A program made the translations under genes and the position numbers. The notes under the pieces were generated by a model, which made no database searches, was not told where the DNA came from, and worked only from the letters and a program-made list of their open reading frames with translations. Positions 10,926 through 23,460 of a stretch of DNA of 64,000 bases are shown here, one piece after another. How positions within the stretch are numbered: the stretch's first letter is position 1; the number at the start of each line of letters is the position of its first letter. This stretch comes from Plectrocnemia conspersa (lineage: Eukaryota; Arthropoda; Insecta; Trichoptera; Polycentropodidae). The stretch is taken from positions 480,415 through 544,414 of the forward strand of contig VTFK01000161.1 in the NCBI GenBank assembly GCA_009617715.1, read 5' to 3'.

Positions 10926-11390
10926 ATCGTGCCGTCGCGTCCATCTAGCTTTCATATTAATCATATCTAAAGTGAATTTTGACTAATAGGAGAACGCAAA
11001 TTACAATTATCCCTTCTCATAAGTCAAAAATCCACGTCAAAAGCAATAAAATCGTGCCGTCGCCGTCACAATGAACGCGTTCAGTTATTTAGCGTTCATA
11101 TTGAGACTTTTTTATAATAAGTGAAAATGGTATAAAGAACATCTAAATTGAATTTTGACCAATATGGAGAGCGCAAAAAACAACTATCACTTCTCAGAAG
11201 TCAAAAATCCACGTCGAAAGCAATAAAATCGTGCCGTCGCTGTCGCAGTGGGAACGCTCGTTACCGAGCGTTCCCACTGCGGCGGCGCCAACACGATTTT
11301 ATTGCTTTTGACGTGAATTTTTGACTTCTGAGAAGTGATAATTGTTTTTGCGCCCTCCTATTTATCAAAATTCAGTTTGAATATACTTTA
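10926..11390. repeat. Foldback structure: tandem units followed by a long inverted repeat
   Basis: The motif ATCGTGCCGTCGC starts at 10926, 11051 and 11228, marking tandem units of 125 and 177 bp. Each unit carries ACTTCTCAGAAGTCAAAAAT-like sequence and CACGTC then AAAGCAATAAA. The third unit folds back. 11143-11260 pairs with 11265-11390 around a TTAC loop, and the innermost 16 bp (GCAGTGGGAACGCTCG) pair perfectly. A single inverted copy lies at 58462-58620. No coding frame. This resembles foldback elements or a satellite-derived palindrome. Confidence 0.8.
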
Positions 11391-11534
11391 ACCAATATTC
11401 TCATATCAGAAGTAAAGATAGCTATCATATTTTTAAAACATAGTGTAATATCAAAGTGCGGACAAACTATGAAGCATTGAGAATTGAGTAACCTTAGTTT
11501 GTATTTTGGACTTGTAAGTTCTAAAACTATAATT

Positions 11535-11845
11535 AATTTAAAAATTTTTGTTTTGTCAAGTTCGGTTTGGTTAATTCGTGTAGGTTAGGTTTGGGCTTGA
11601 ACAGAAAATGTACGTTTCGCAACTGTCACATAATTTCACTAGCTCCTATAAGTATAATTATATTTTCGCTGATAGAAATATGTATCTACTGGTAAAAATC
11701 TATTTGGAAAAATAACATTTATACATCGCATGTAAATAAATAATGGCAAGTTTGTAAAAGTATATATTAGTACGTATTAAAAAGTTGAAATCGCATTATT
11801 TTACTAAGTGAAAATGTATTCCGATATGATTTCACTGAAATTACT
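11535..11845 (+). repeat. Dispersed repeat family W, copy 1
   Basis: Landmarks: TTTTGTCAAGTTCGGTTTGG, GGTTAGGTTTGGG, TTTCGCAACTGTCA, ATAATTTCACTAG, and ATTTTCGCTGATAGAAATAT followed by CTACTGGTAAAAA. Shared with 22890-23460, 42315-42520 (inverted) and 50945-51080. It ends in palindromic ATTTTCACTAGT-like motifs. It may be a MITE, but the exact ends are not defined. Confidence 0.6.
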
Positions 11846-11854
11846 TATTATAAT

Positions 11855-12130
11855 GAAATCCTTTAATTGTTTGATTACTACTTCTTCCATGACCTTTTCT
11901 ATACTATGCAACATGTCAATTGGTTTCATTTCCTCAACAACCGTCTATAATAGTAGCAATCTTCAAATTATTAGGTATTTCTCCTTCAGAGAGTGCTTTA
12001 CTACTAAATAATGTAATTTAGTTCCTAGTATTTTTCATGTTTCTTTAATTATGTTTACATCTAATTCATCAGTACTGGTTTCCTTTTTAATTGAATTTCT
12101 TAAAAGATACTAATTTATGTTTCATTATTG
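11855..12130 (-). mobile_element. LINE reverse transcriptase fragment (finger region)
   Basis: Minus-strand frames give KPIDMLHSIEKVMEEVVIKQ followed by LKDF, matching the NYRPISLLPxxxKxxEKxxxxxL block of non-LTR reverse transcriptases. Upstream pieces resemble the ALxxGxxPxxLKxAxIxPIxK block. Stops and shifts are frequent, so it is old. It may belong to the family at 1-2290. Confidence 0.5.
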
Positions 12131-12523
12131 TATTGTACTAAATTATTAAACTGAAGTATTGAATTCACAATCTCTTCTATACTATTAATTTAGTATGTAT
12201 TCATTTTTTCTGCTATTATATGAACATCTTTATATATATTTCCATCAATCTCCATATTTATTATATCGTTTCTAATTCATTTTTATTATTGTTTTCCACA
12301 TCTTATTTTGATCATTTTTTATTTAATCTATCGACTTCATACCATTTTTTTAACTGTGCTTAATGCTTTGACTGTCATGTTACAGCTAACATTTTGACTA
12401 TCACTAAAAATCCTAAATAATAACGTCTAATTTGAACTATTAAATTTAAAAAATCAGAACGAAACAAAAATAATATTTAAAACCCATAAAGTTGAGGGTC
12501 CGGTATACGCACACTCGCTAGCT

Positions 12524-12551
12524 TCGGTACCTCACGATAGTGAGGTACCGA
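12524..12551. repeat. Perfect 12-bp hairpin
   Basis: TCGGTACCTCAC, loop GATA, GTGAGGTACCGA. The stem is fully paired and richer in GC than its surroundings. Function unknown. Confidence 0.6.
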
Positions 12552-12559
12552 CTTTATAT

Positions 12560-14475
12560 TATTAATTAAAATATGAAATAATTTAATCAAAATATATTAT
12601 TAAACCATCCATTCATAAGTTTTGTTTACAACATAAAATTAACGCTGACAAGGCGAAAAAACGGTGGTATATTTCTTTCGGCGAAATCGTCAATTTCATC
12701 GATTTCATGTGTCAGCGTTTCGAAGGTTAATGACTCTTTGTAGCAGAAAAATGAGTTTAATTGTAAATTAATCAAATATAAATAGAATTGGATAATTTAA
12801 CTTTTTTGAATATGCTTATATGTAGTATAACTATAAGGCAGTAGTTCCTACTAAAATTTAATTCAGGCTTAAAGTGACTTATAAAAACTGTTGACTGTTT
12901 ATCTTATAAACATATTATTAGAAACCCTTCCGGTGAATTCAGGATGAATAACATAAGAGCTGAGCCTTTTTAAACATATTATACAGTTGTGTTGATACAG
13001 CTTAAATGTATTATGATGCCATAATAAGTTTTCGGTTTCTGGATAATACAAAAGCTCGAACTGAAAGTTACAAATTAATTGGTATAACACCAAAAGGGCT
13101 TTTGCTTTTGTGCTGCAAGCAATTCCTAATAGTACTAATTATAAAAATAATTGTTTTTCATAGTACTCCTAAATAAATTAAAATACATTTAGATATTAAT
13201 AAAAAAATACTTGGGCTCATGGGACAGAATGTGTGGAATTGGATGTCACGTTAATATAATACATGAGACGTTAAAACTCGATTACTCTTTAGTACGTTTA
13301 GTGTATTTCTCATCAACATTATAAATATCAAGAGTAAAATGCATACACACTATGTGGGCGGAAAAATGACGCATTCTCTATATTATATCATGAGCGAGGA
13401 AGGACATTATATCATTTAAAAAAAACATTTGTGAGCATACATACATATGACAAGTCATGGATTATATTCGGCATGTTTGTGGATTAATTTAATTGGATTG
13501 TGTGCCATTCATTCGCTCGGCGTGTTCGTAATCCAATATGTTGCGGATTAGGGTAGTCAAATCTGAGTTTGATTTATCGTGGATATCAGATTGGTTCTCT
13601 GATTAATTCATCGTGACAGATGTGTAATATTTACTATTCCAGGAATTTAAATTGTACAGTATCTAGTTATAAGCTATAACTAATGGATATTTACACATCT
13701 CGCAATTTTTTTAAACTCATGCAAATTATTGTGTGCTCTACATTTCCTGTGAGCTTTAATCTAACAGCGCTTGCACGTCATATAAATTGTTGATAATAAT
13801 AGTGGTAGAGTCAACAATGGCTATTTAGTGTCATTGAAAGTTAGTTGTTTATATGTTATGTATTTAAGAGTCCCTCGTGGTTTATATTTTGTACCCATAT
13901 TTTTTTTAATTTATTGTGCTCTTGATCAAAATTTTAGTTTTATTTGATATTTTAGTTGTATTTTTGTTTTGGGTCACAGGGTTTGAGACCAAAGGAGTGT
14001 GACTGCAGCAAAATAAACGCAGGAAAAGCTGGTTATAACCAATTTATTTTATAAACATATATAAATTACCACATATGAGTTGAAATGGCAGGTACTGTCG
14101 AAGTATCTTTGTGGAGTGCCGAGTTTAATTATTGCCGGCTGTGAATTTGTCACATATTTTATAAAGGTGATTTGAGACAGGTATAGCGAATCGCAGATAC
14201 GGGTGTTTGCGGGCCAATTGCATCGCTTCTTGGACACGCACACAAAATATTTGTACACATTAAAAAATAAGCTACTGTGGCGAATATTAAACATAGTCTT
14301 ATGCGCTGGTAAAACGTATTGTTTATTGCGCATCCTTTCCAAACAAAAGTAGTTTTGCTAGTGGAACTTATGAGTGATTTATGTTACGGAAATGCGGTTT
14401 TTTGAAATATTTCCAATTATGAATGCAATAATTTTCGAGATTTCTTTTCCATTGTTGTGAAAAAAACTTTTGTTA
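12560..14475. other. Noncoding stretch with no gene recognised
   Basis: Two open frames (12899-13093 and 14049-14342, minus) have no recognisable domain, so I do not call genes. Nothing else was identified. Confidence 0.4.
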
Positions 14476-14479
14476 TTCA

Positions 14480-14670
14480 TCAATCTGTGGCGACCATACA
14501 CGTTTGAAAGGGTATTTTTCTTGAAAATTGGGTTAATTTACGGTGATTAAAATGATCATCTAACAACAAAGAAAGAAGGCAATAGCGTAAAAGATGAAAT
14601 CACACACAAAGCCCTCGTTACGACCGGAAAAAACTCATATTTTGCAACAAAGAATATTGTTTGATTTTAT
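14480..14670 (-). repeat. Repeat family X, partial inverted copy (right end only)
   Basis: On the minus strand it reads TTGTTGCAAAATATGAG, TTTTTTCCGGTCGTAACGAG, GGCTTTGTGTG, GATGATCATTTTAATCACCG and CCTTTCAAACGTG, then TGGTCGCCACAGA. This matches the right third of the 6340-6853 and 49000-49560 copies. Confidence 0.65.
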
Positions 14671-16734
14671 ATTTTTTCTGGTTGTAAAAATAGATACAAT
14701 TCGTTCTATCAAATAAAAATAATCAAACACATATTATTCAAACTGCTGTCATAACTAAACTAAGGGACGATTCATGCTAAAATTTTGATAGAACATTAAG
14801 CAAGAATGCCACTAATATTTTTAACTCTAACGAACTTATTGAAACCCCCTCTTATACTATACTATAATACTATATTAATTCATATCAGATTATCTGAACC
14901 ATTTTGATCTATAATAATATACTAAGGCATGATATAATTGAATGTCTGTAAGTATTGAAAAGTTTCAAACAATATCGTTTTAATGTCAATGATATGAAGG
15001 GAGTACGCATTTTATTAAAAGGACTTAAAAATATTGTGCTAAATTAATCATTGATGATCCTAGGGTTCGTTTTGTAATTACAAAATAATAACTCAACGAA
15101 AACACGAGACTATATTTAGTAACAAAAGCTAGTGATCCAATAAATCTACCCAGATTAGTGTCATATGTTTCACTGAATACATCCCTTTCCTTCATTTACT
15201 ACCCCATAATATTAAATTTGAACAGAAAATTGATTACATGTATCAATAAAACAATGATATGGAGCAGCGCTGGCAATCTTTTTTGTTATCCTGTTTAATG
15301 TTTAGACAGCAAAAAAATTGTGTTATCGATCTCTTTTCGAGCACTGTCAAAAACAGTTAAATATACCAATAGACATGATCCAATTTCGCGTTCGCATAAA
15401 GTGACTTTTTTCGAACCGGAAATAAAATCTTTTTTGCGCATTTCCCTTCCAGGATTTTCCTGAGATTAATTTTTATGACAGGCGTTTAGAGCTCACCTAG
15501 CGATGACACAACACACCGTCTTGGCGACCGGCCAGCATCAATCACGTGTCAAAATCTGCGAGAAGAGAAGACACGGAGGATTGGAAGAGACGGCGTCTTC
15601 CGCCGCACCAGATTTATGACGACAATGATTTTGGAAAAAGTTTATTACCGGCCGTCGCCTTGGCAACTCCGGTGAATAAGTTAAACAGCCACATCAAAGA
15701 GCTGAGAACATAATATTGTAATGATACGGTCATACAATCAATTACGTTTATACTTTCATACATAACACTACAAGTGTAGTGGGTATAATAATTTAGCATT
15801 CAACAATATGCACTTATAAGTTTCTCGAGCGATGTCATGTCAAGTTAAAATTACTCTATTCTTCCACAGTATGATTGCTTATACAATAGAAAGGTTAAAT
15901 GCGATATTTCACGGTCGTGAAACAACTTAAACGCATAAGATTTGTTTTTATAACAACATATGAACAATTATTGAAATAGAGACAGATCAAGATGTCAATG
16001 TTTTAAACACCTTCATTACAATCTTAGGTACATTTATAAATAATAGATGTATTTATTATTCATACAAGTTTGCCTTTTTTTCTTAAATCTGAAAACATAT
16101 ATCATTTTAAATTGCTCAATGTTGACATTGAACTATTTGAAACGTCGTATAAGACGTTGATAACAGAGACTATTTCAACAGTTGACTTTATTTGAGATAA
16201 ACACCTTCAAAGTGCTTTGAGATTAAGGTGCAACTAAAGCATAATACAGGGTTTCTTAAACTATGTTGCACGGAAAGTTAATAAGTGTTCCGCAAACTAA
16301 ATTCAAACACGTTTGACTTCATATTTATTAACAAGCGAATGATAAAGAAGGACTCTTTTCACACCTAGTGCATAAAAAAAGGCGTATATTATTTTGTTCG
16401 GTTGTCCAAACTTGATACTGTCATTAGTCTGCCCACATTTGCCAAGATTGTCACGTCATACATTTTTTTGACAAAGAGCTTGCTTGACTAAAATAATATT
16501 ACAGTTGCTAAAGCTCAAAGTAATATATACTAGATGCACCTTATCGCGCGAGTTATTAATTGAAGCCCTTACATGAAAAATTGCCAATGTCCACTTTTTA
16601 CAAAATTTGTTTTATTGTCGAAATGGATCATGCTGGGCATTCTCTTTTAAAGTTTTCTAACCCTAAGGGCTGTGACTTCGCAGCTAGAAAGACACCGTTG
16701 GTAACTGGTAATAATTCATATTGCGATAAACTAT
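14671..16734. other. Noncoding stretch with no gene recognised
   Basis: 15465-15640 is CG-richer but closed in all frames. At 16246 the sequence CAGGGTTTCTTAAACT resembles a hAT-type end, without a partner. No other feature was supported. Confidence 0.35.
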
Positions 16735-17165
16735 GTCGTTATTCTCAGAGCGGTGGTGGAAAAGCTGGCGGATGAATGATGTCAGTGGAAGAGGAGTAGT
16801 GGTAGTAGTAGTCTGGTGAAGTCATTTTCTGGTATCAGGCCGTATCTGACCTCTTCTCAATAGAGACCAGCTTAAAGTATCAATGGTTGCAAAGCTCGCT
16901 GACGAATCACAACCATGCAGCCAATTGTTCCACTCGTTTTTTCAACCAATGCAATATGTATATGACATCCTTTTTAGGTCGAATGGTGCAACGGGAATAT
17001 TGTTGTTTTACGGTGCTTTTAATCTTCCGGTGATATTTTTTTTCCGTGCCCGTTTCGCAATATAGAAATATTTTTTCAATGCATCGGAGAATAATTGTGT
17101 TTTATTTATGTGTAACCCTTTTTTCTACACGTAACGAGGGCTTTTGTGTGGTCCCATCCTTTACA
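16735..17165 (+). repeat. Repeat family X, diverged copy
   Basis: Shares TTCTCAGAGCGGTGGTGGAA, AAGCTGGCGG, a run resembling CTTCTCAATAGAGACCAGCT, GCAAAGCTCGCTGACGAATC, GGTGCAACGGGAATATTG and GTAACGAGGGCTTTTGTGTG with the other copies, in the same order. A GTAGTAGTAGT microsatellite-like run (16796-16812) interrupts it. Confidence 0.65.
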
Positions 17166-17169
17166 TTCA

Positions 17170-20100
17170 GTATACAATCAGTATATATTGAAATGGATAG
17201 TTAAGGTGTCTCGAATTTTTTTAGTTTAGTGTCCTATTTTACATGTTATTTTAGTATTTTTAATGTAATGTAGCAATAATGTACAAAATGACCAAAAAAC
17301 GACTAATGTCAAATAGTTTTTTTAATCTTTTTTTGTGTTTATTATTTTATATTTAATATAAATTTTCTCTGTTTTAATATTTAATGTTCAAACAAAGTTT
17401 TCATTTAGAAAGACATTCATTAAGCCATGTGTGAAAGACATAGTGTCATGCATTTTTAACATGCAGATCGCCAAAAAATAGATGCTGTACACTTATCAAA
17501 TAAATCTGATTTACAACGCATCAAAGATCTTAACTGACATAGAGAAAGAGCTAAAGTAGTAAAAAGAGTTAAAAGATACATATCGAGTCAACCAATTGAG
17601 CTTATTAAAAGCGATATAAATCTATTTGCCATAACATATTTGTGACTTGCAATGCAGGTTTATTCATCACGCCAACGGTATATAATCCTACGTGACGATG
17701 AGATATTTGGGCGGAGTGGGACTACTTGAAAATGCATGCAACTTTCTATAGTCTAAGTTTAAGAGTAAGACAGAGCGAAAGCATCTCTTTTATTTCCAAA
17801 AAAATATAGAAGCGTGATCTTGGAGAGTTTAGCAGCACTCGCACTAATACAAACCAAGACAAATTATCTTTATCTCTTTATTAGATTTTGTGAATAGTAA
17901 TAAATAAACACTATTATTTCAAACATGTCCAACATACTTCCTGTTTGTGTAACTCGGTTAATCTATTATATATTCCTTTATCGTTCACGCATCGCCAATG
18001 CCATTGATTGCTCTCGTTTTCATTTTGCCATAGCACAACACAACTCGTCTGCACCCCGCGTGTGTCATAATCGCCCCTTTGTGCCTCCGCAAATTAAATT
18101 TGCGCACAAAGCCCACCCCGGCTCGACAGCGCGCAGACTGTAGATTTTAATTAACGCTCGTCACCTCTCTCGTACACGTAAATATTTTCATAACGCACAC
18201 GTCTATTGTCGTTGCGAACACATGACATGCCCAGACGCCGTGAACCGGTTTATGCCGGCTTGTTATATTATGTTGTATGTGCAGTGAGTGATTTGTAATA
18301 AAAATAAAAACAACTATATTTGGAGTTGCTTTTTCCGGGCGTGCTTGTAAATTATTGCATTTTATTTATGACGTATCTGTTGCTATTTATTCCATATCGT
18401 TGTTTATCGAGTTGCGTTGGCGTTTATAAATAGCGTTATCGGACGGCGAATAAGTCAATGGAGTGACGCGGAATTTTGTATAGCGATAGGGTTTGCTTAA
18501 TGCGCGAATTAGTAAGGAAAGAATTTATTTATCTTCAATTGACAAGTTTTCTGATTGCTTTTATTTTTAAATTCATTTCATGCACTATGTATTTATATAC
18601 AGTAGCACGAAACATGGGATTATCCCTTTTTCTGATGACGTCACACGCGAGTTGTCTGGTCTTGTATGATAGTACGTATCAATTCCGTGCCTTATTGCCG
18701 GATTTGTTTACCAAATGTTTCGTAAAACTCTTACGTAGTATCACTCGATCTTCACTAATAGTATATAATATTTTTACGGCAGCTCTTGTTTTACACCGGC
18801 ATTATATTTTATAAGACTTTGAATTGATGATTGATTTCAACCTAAAATATTGTGAAATTGTTTTGTCGTAATTCTATTGAAATACACAATAATATCACAT
18901 TTTTTACTGAAACTCAATTGCGGATGAAACGGCATTATACCTTTTATAAATGTTTTCACCACGTAAGCTTGGGGTAAATTGGCAATATACGAGGATAAAT
19001 AAGTCCTTGCAAAACAATAGAAAAGCACTTTTTTGTGTTGACGACGGTAAAATACATATACTGTTTTTTTGTCATGGGGCTCAGAAACATTATTTTCCCA
19101 GGGCCTGGGCTCACTTAACTTAAATTCAAAGAAAATGCTTTGTAAAAAAAGTATTTATAGCCGACATATAAATTATTCCAGCTCCTCTTAGCTATTGCCA
19201 ACAACATTATTGTGTCTGGAAAAGTGTTCTCAAATGTAGAGGTCCTGGCTGCGACGGGCAAGTATAAGGGACGCAATCGTGACTCTATGGTATTTTTTCT
19301 CTGCAAATATATGAATTGCTTTGCTAGGTCTCCAGTCTTAATGTTGTGTTTCTGTATATGTACATATATATTATATATAAATAATGCCAGAGTACAAAAT
19401 TGCAAGTGTGATCCAATGAGTCATACATAAAGTAAAATTTAAAACGATAGTATCTCCCTTATCTCTAACCTCATTCACTATGTTAATAGAGGAATTAAAT
19501 GAATAAACATTTACCGCAACATTTAAGTGAAGTATAATTAAATAAAAACATATTTAAGTACTTAATCCCTAAGACTATCAATGACAAGCACAATGTATTT
19601 ACAACAAAATGAACTGTGTTTTATTCCAGTTTATATTAACCATCACTAGGCTTACTATATTTATGAAGCTCTAAACCGGGACAGCTAAAAAAAAGCTTTT
19701 TTTTTGTTCAATTTGGGATGTTGCGAGAGCTTAAAAATTGTCATCTCGGAAATTTTAAATACAATCACTTTTTTAAGCTGCTATAAGGAATATATTTAAC
19801 CAAAATATTCTAAAATAACGCACCGAAAAAATGATTTATTTTCATCCGGATACTCACAGTTGGCATCTGTTTTGTGATCTAGTTTGCTTGTATTAGTTTT
19901 CGTATCAGAGATAGCTTAGTATCGTATCTTTATATACTTTCAATGAATTGAAAAATTGCTAAGCTGAAACAAAATTCTAGCGCTTAAAAATAACTGTAAG
20001 AATCAGTTTTGGTGGATTCAAATTCCATAGCAGCATAATAAGGCTACCGACTTGTAGGTTAGTTTGCGCTGTAGTAATCTATTTCGGGCTAGACTTTTTA

Positions 20101-20685
20101 AGAACTTGGATAACTTATAGTTTATTTTATCACCTTTTATATTGACAATTAGTAAATTAAACGTGGATTAAGAGAATGCTATTTATGATATATTGCTTAG
20201 AAATTTAATTACTGCATCTATTTTAATACTATATTGATGTACCGTTCTACATAATATGTTTTATAAAAAGTGCATTTCTCTAGAAATTCGCAGCTGTAAA
20301 AATCACATCACTCGAGTGTAATTATTTTATATGTTATTACTAAATCATATAACAGTATCCTGCCTAGTCAATATTTTCTCTACTCAAATGCCTATTTTTA
20401 GATCAACATTCCTTAGTATTTCGTTTCTGAATATGTACCTATAAAAGATGAATGATAGATGTTTTTCGTGCTGAAATTTCATAACTTATTCATGTATTCA
20501 TTTCACTCAATGACACTGATTTTGCATGGACTTATTTTTCTTGCAAAAACAATTTTGTAGTACGTGATGTTTTTTATGTGCATATGATGCAAATGTAAGA
20601 GAAGTGGCATATAAAACTACAAAATGATCCATTAAAACATCCTATCTATAGATAGATTAGAAAGTATCGTATTTATGTTAACAAA
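17170..20685. other. Noncoding stretch with no gene recognised
   Basis: Contains several short open frames (for example 18476-18814 plus) with no domain or coding-like composition. 17980-18260 is CG-richer. A TATAAATA sequence at 18426 is followed by a CG-richer stretch, but no exon was found downstream, so a promoter is not called. Confidence 0.35.
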
Positions 20686-20687
20686 CA

Positions 20688-20832
20688 AACCTTGTCGAAG
20701 GCCTCCTCAAAATCTGTATATTCGACGTCTACTTGAATTCCTGCATCTAGAGATTTTGTGACTTTGCAACCCTCCAAAATGAAAAAAAAACGGTTTCAAC
20801 CGGTTCAAACCGTCAGCAATATCAAAATGAAA
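20688..20832 (-). mobile_element. Internally deleted scrap of LINE B
   Basis: Three blocks match LINE B copy 2 in the same order but with the intervening sequence missing. 20690-20765 matches the motif A region (near 60238-60312). GCAACCCTCCAAAATG matches near 60605. AACCGTCAGCAATAT matches near 60808. So about 290 and 190 bp of LINE are missing between blocks. An ACGGTTTCAACCGGTTC palindrome sits at the second junction. Confidence 0.65.
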
Positions 20833-21980
20833 AAAACATAGAAGTCCGTTAGGGAAGATTTAACATCATCGCACTCGCCCACTCGATTCCAGTCCATACC
20901 TAAAAGTAAATTATTCAATAAATTAAAATGTATACAATTTCCAAACGACCATTCGCATACATTCTGATCGCTCACGCATTCCACCTCATTCGTAATTTTG
21001 ATATTTGTACTTACATTTAATTTTATGTAGATATATACATAAATGTAGAGCTTTAACTGTTGGGAGGCGTTTTTAAAGAAGCTCCAGGTGAACCACGTTA
21101 AAGGAGAATTTATCCATTTTGCCACTTATCTCCATTCTAGACGACACAGTCATAACAAAGTTATCGAAAGTGCTTTTTGCCGAAAGAAGCCGTACAGCAG
21201 ATCAGAGACAAGACGGCCGGAATGCGTTAGAGTATCGGTATTAGTCTGTATTACATTGATATTGAGGTCGACGATTCAAGCAGTTTAGTGCGAGCACATG
21301 GCTGCGTGCGATAAGAACACAAGTTGCTAAAACGGCGATCGATATTGTTTATTGCTTCGAGTCATATTTCGCGAGTGTAGCTGTGACGCAAGAGGAAAAT
21401 GTGCCTAGCGTTACATAATATATGTATGTGTGATACATGCATACGTATAAGTATCGATCTTTCTGTTGAAAGCTAGCGATTGAATTGTTAAAAGCTTGCC
21501 TAACTCCCTCCCTCGAGAGCATCACTGAATAAATAAGGTATATCGTCGGATTTATTTAACTTGCTGTCTATATACATATATATGGATACTCAAGGTAAAT
21601 AAAATCTCATTGAATTTTCAGTATAGGTATATTTTTCGATATGCTGTTAGGGGGTTAAAAGCAATAACGCTTTCCATTACACATGTTGATGCTATATTCT
21701 CAATTTTCTTCATATTACATTTAACGAGCTTTCATTTTATATATTAGTTTTCTCAAGCTCTTAAAAATTACCTTAATATTGCTTTATCTTACACAATAGC
21801 CTGGATTGGGGTTTATCTAATATTATTGTTTACTTCGGTCTATCTTAAACCACGAAGCGCCAGTCTCTGATGCTGATAAATATCACCATAAAACAACTTT
21901 TAACTTATTGCCTAGTATATATATATATTTTTTATAATTTTCAGTAAAATAATCGGTTATTGTGATTAAATAATTTATTT
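20833..21980. other. Noncoding stretch with no gene recognised
   Basis: 21060-21420 is CG-richer and contains a 66-codon open frame without recognisable domains. Nothing else was supported. Confidence 0.35.
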
Positions 21981-21983
21981 TTA

Positions 21984-22335
21984 TGGTAATCCAACTTTAG
22001 TTTCTATCTTTATTTAAAACATAATAAATTTAAGGATATCTTTGTTTTTTTTTAATCAATCGAACATTTAATGTTTTTTAATAATTATCAAAAATAATAT
22101 CAATTAAATAGCTGCCTCTAGACGTTTTGCAGCAGCCTATCTTTTCGATGTAATTTTTGTACATCTTGGTTATAATTAGACGAATGTTGGTTTTTATGTG
22201 CTCAAATGTTTCGGGTTTGTCGGCGGAGCGTAACCTTACAAAAAATCAAACGGCGTTAAATCAAATGATTTTGGCGGCCAGTTGACATTATTATTTTTTT
22301 TAGTAATATATTGCTGATATTGTTCTCACTATGTA
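21984..22335 (-). pseudogene. Tc1/mariner-superfamily transposase remnant, C-terminal part plus element 3' end
   Basis: Minus-strand translation from 22290 gives VNWPPKSFDLTPFDF, the third catalytic region (WPxxSPDLxPxDxxLW) of IS630/Tc1/mariner transposases. It is followed by pieces such as HIKTNIRLII and a C-terminal CRASRGGHLxDIxF-like block. At least two shifts or stops break it. 21984-22083 is a noncoding end shared with 10515-10614. The catalytic N-terminal part is absent. The family within the superfamily is not decided. Confidence 0.65.
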
Positions 22336-22885
22336 TATTTTACAGATGTGACGTATGACTATTGTGTGACTCGCTAGCCAATAAGACGCTTCGTGGATTT
22401 GTTTTGTGTATGCTTAAATCGATAGAACGCAAGTTATGTGACCATATACAGGGCATCATGTAAATAAAAGCCATTGAGTTGATTAATGAAGATCAGAGCG
22501 CATGCATATTTACAAACGCTTTAGGGGTGATCAGCCATAATGACTTTCATACACATACATACTCGTATTGTATGTTGCTATGAAAAGTCCTTCTCACGCG
22601 TTTCAACACATATATTATTTTAGCGTCAAACTATTAGTTTAGGCGCTTGCCTACACTGTATTATTATTGAAAATGTTATCATGTGTGTCTTGAGAATATT
22701 GACTATACTTTGAAAGTTGTTTGTTGTGAAAACATTCCTTTGAATATTTAGTTATCAGGGCTTTCTAATACATGATAGTAATATTAAAAAAAAAGTTATT
22801 AAGTAATGATATGATTATAAACAAAATGCTAACAACATAATATATACATGTTTCAAGGAATTTGTATTACCATTAAAATATATTA
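22336..22885. other. Noncoding stretch with no gene recognised
   Basis: Contains only the short block near 22522-22550 shared with 9966-9990. Confidence 0.35.
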
Positions 22886-22889
22886 TCAC

Positions 22890-23460
22890 TGGTATTAGAC
22901 TGAAAACATCTTCACTGATGGATATATACTTTTACTAGTAAACTAATAATTTATCTGACGGGTACTAGATGAATTATATGCTGCTTTAAATTGTCATTTG
23001 ACAGGAATGAAACGTGTAAAAAAAACAACGTACAGTAGTGGTTTTCAACTGATAGTTATGAACACTACTTGTACGTTTTTCAAAAAATAGTTGTAGGGTG
23101 ACATATTACATATTAAGGCCAAAATGTTGTGAACGTACGTGTATCGGATCATCCGCGCAGTGAATAAATACAATTTCACTGATGTTGATCAGTGAAATTA
23201 TATATAAATTATTTGATAGTTAGTGCAATTTTATTTATACTAGTAAATTATACACATTCACTGTGACAGTTAATTTTATTTTGTCAAGTTGAGTTTGGTG
23301 AATTTGTTTTGGTTAGGTTTGGGTTTAATTAGCAAATGGACACTTCGCACATGTCAAATTAAGTTTAGAGCAGCATATAATTTTACTGGCGCCTATCAAT
23401 TAAATTATATTTATACTAGTGAAAATATAACTTATCTAAAAAGTACATATTCACTGTATC
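22890..23460 (+). repeat. Dispersed repeat family W, longer copy
   Basis: The core at 23279-23410 matches copy 1: TTTTGTCAAGTTGAGTTTGG, GGTTAGGTTTGGG, CACTTCGCACATGTCA, and GAGCAGCATATAATTTTACT. The flanks carry many inverted TTTCACTGAT or ATCAGTGAAA and TACTAGTG motifs. At 23033 a CAGTAGTGGTTTTCAACTG sequence resembles a hAT end, possibly a separate insertion. Confidence 0.55.

Noticed and set aside
12639..12722. Tiny piggyBac-like element (TTAACGCTGACA ... TGTCAGCG)
   Set aside because: Only 9-bp ends, no TTAA on the right, about 75 bp long; may be chance.
14049..14342. 97-codon minus-strand gene
   Set aside because: No recognisable domain or composition signal, no splice-supported context; treated as a chance frame.
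18420..18480. TATA promoter at 18426
   Set aside because: TATAAATA is frequent in this AT-rich window and no exon or transcript feature follows.
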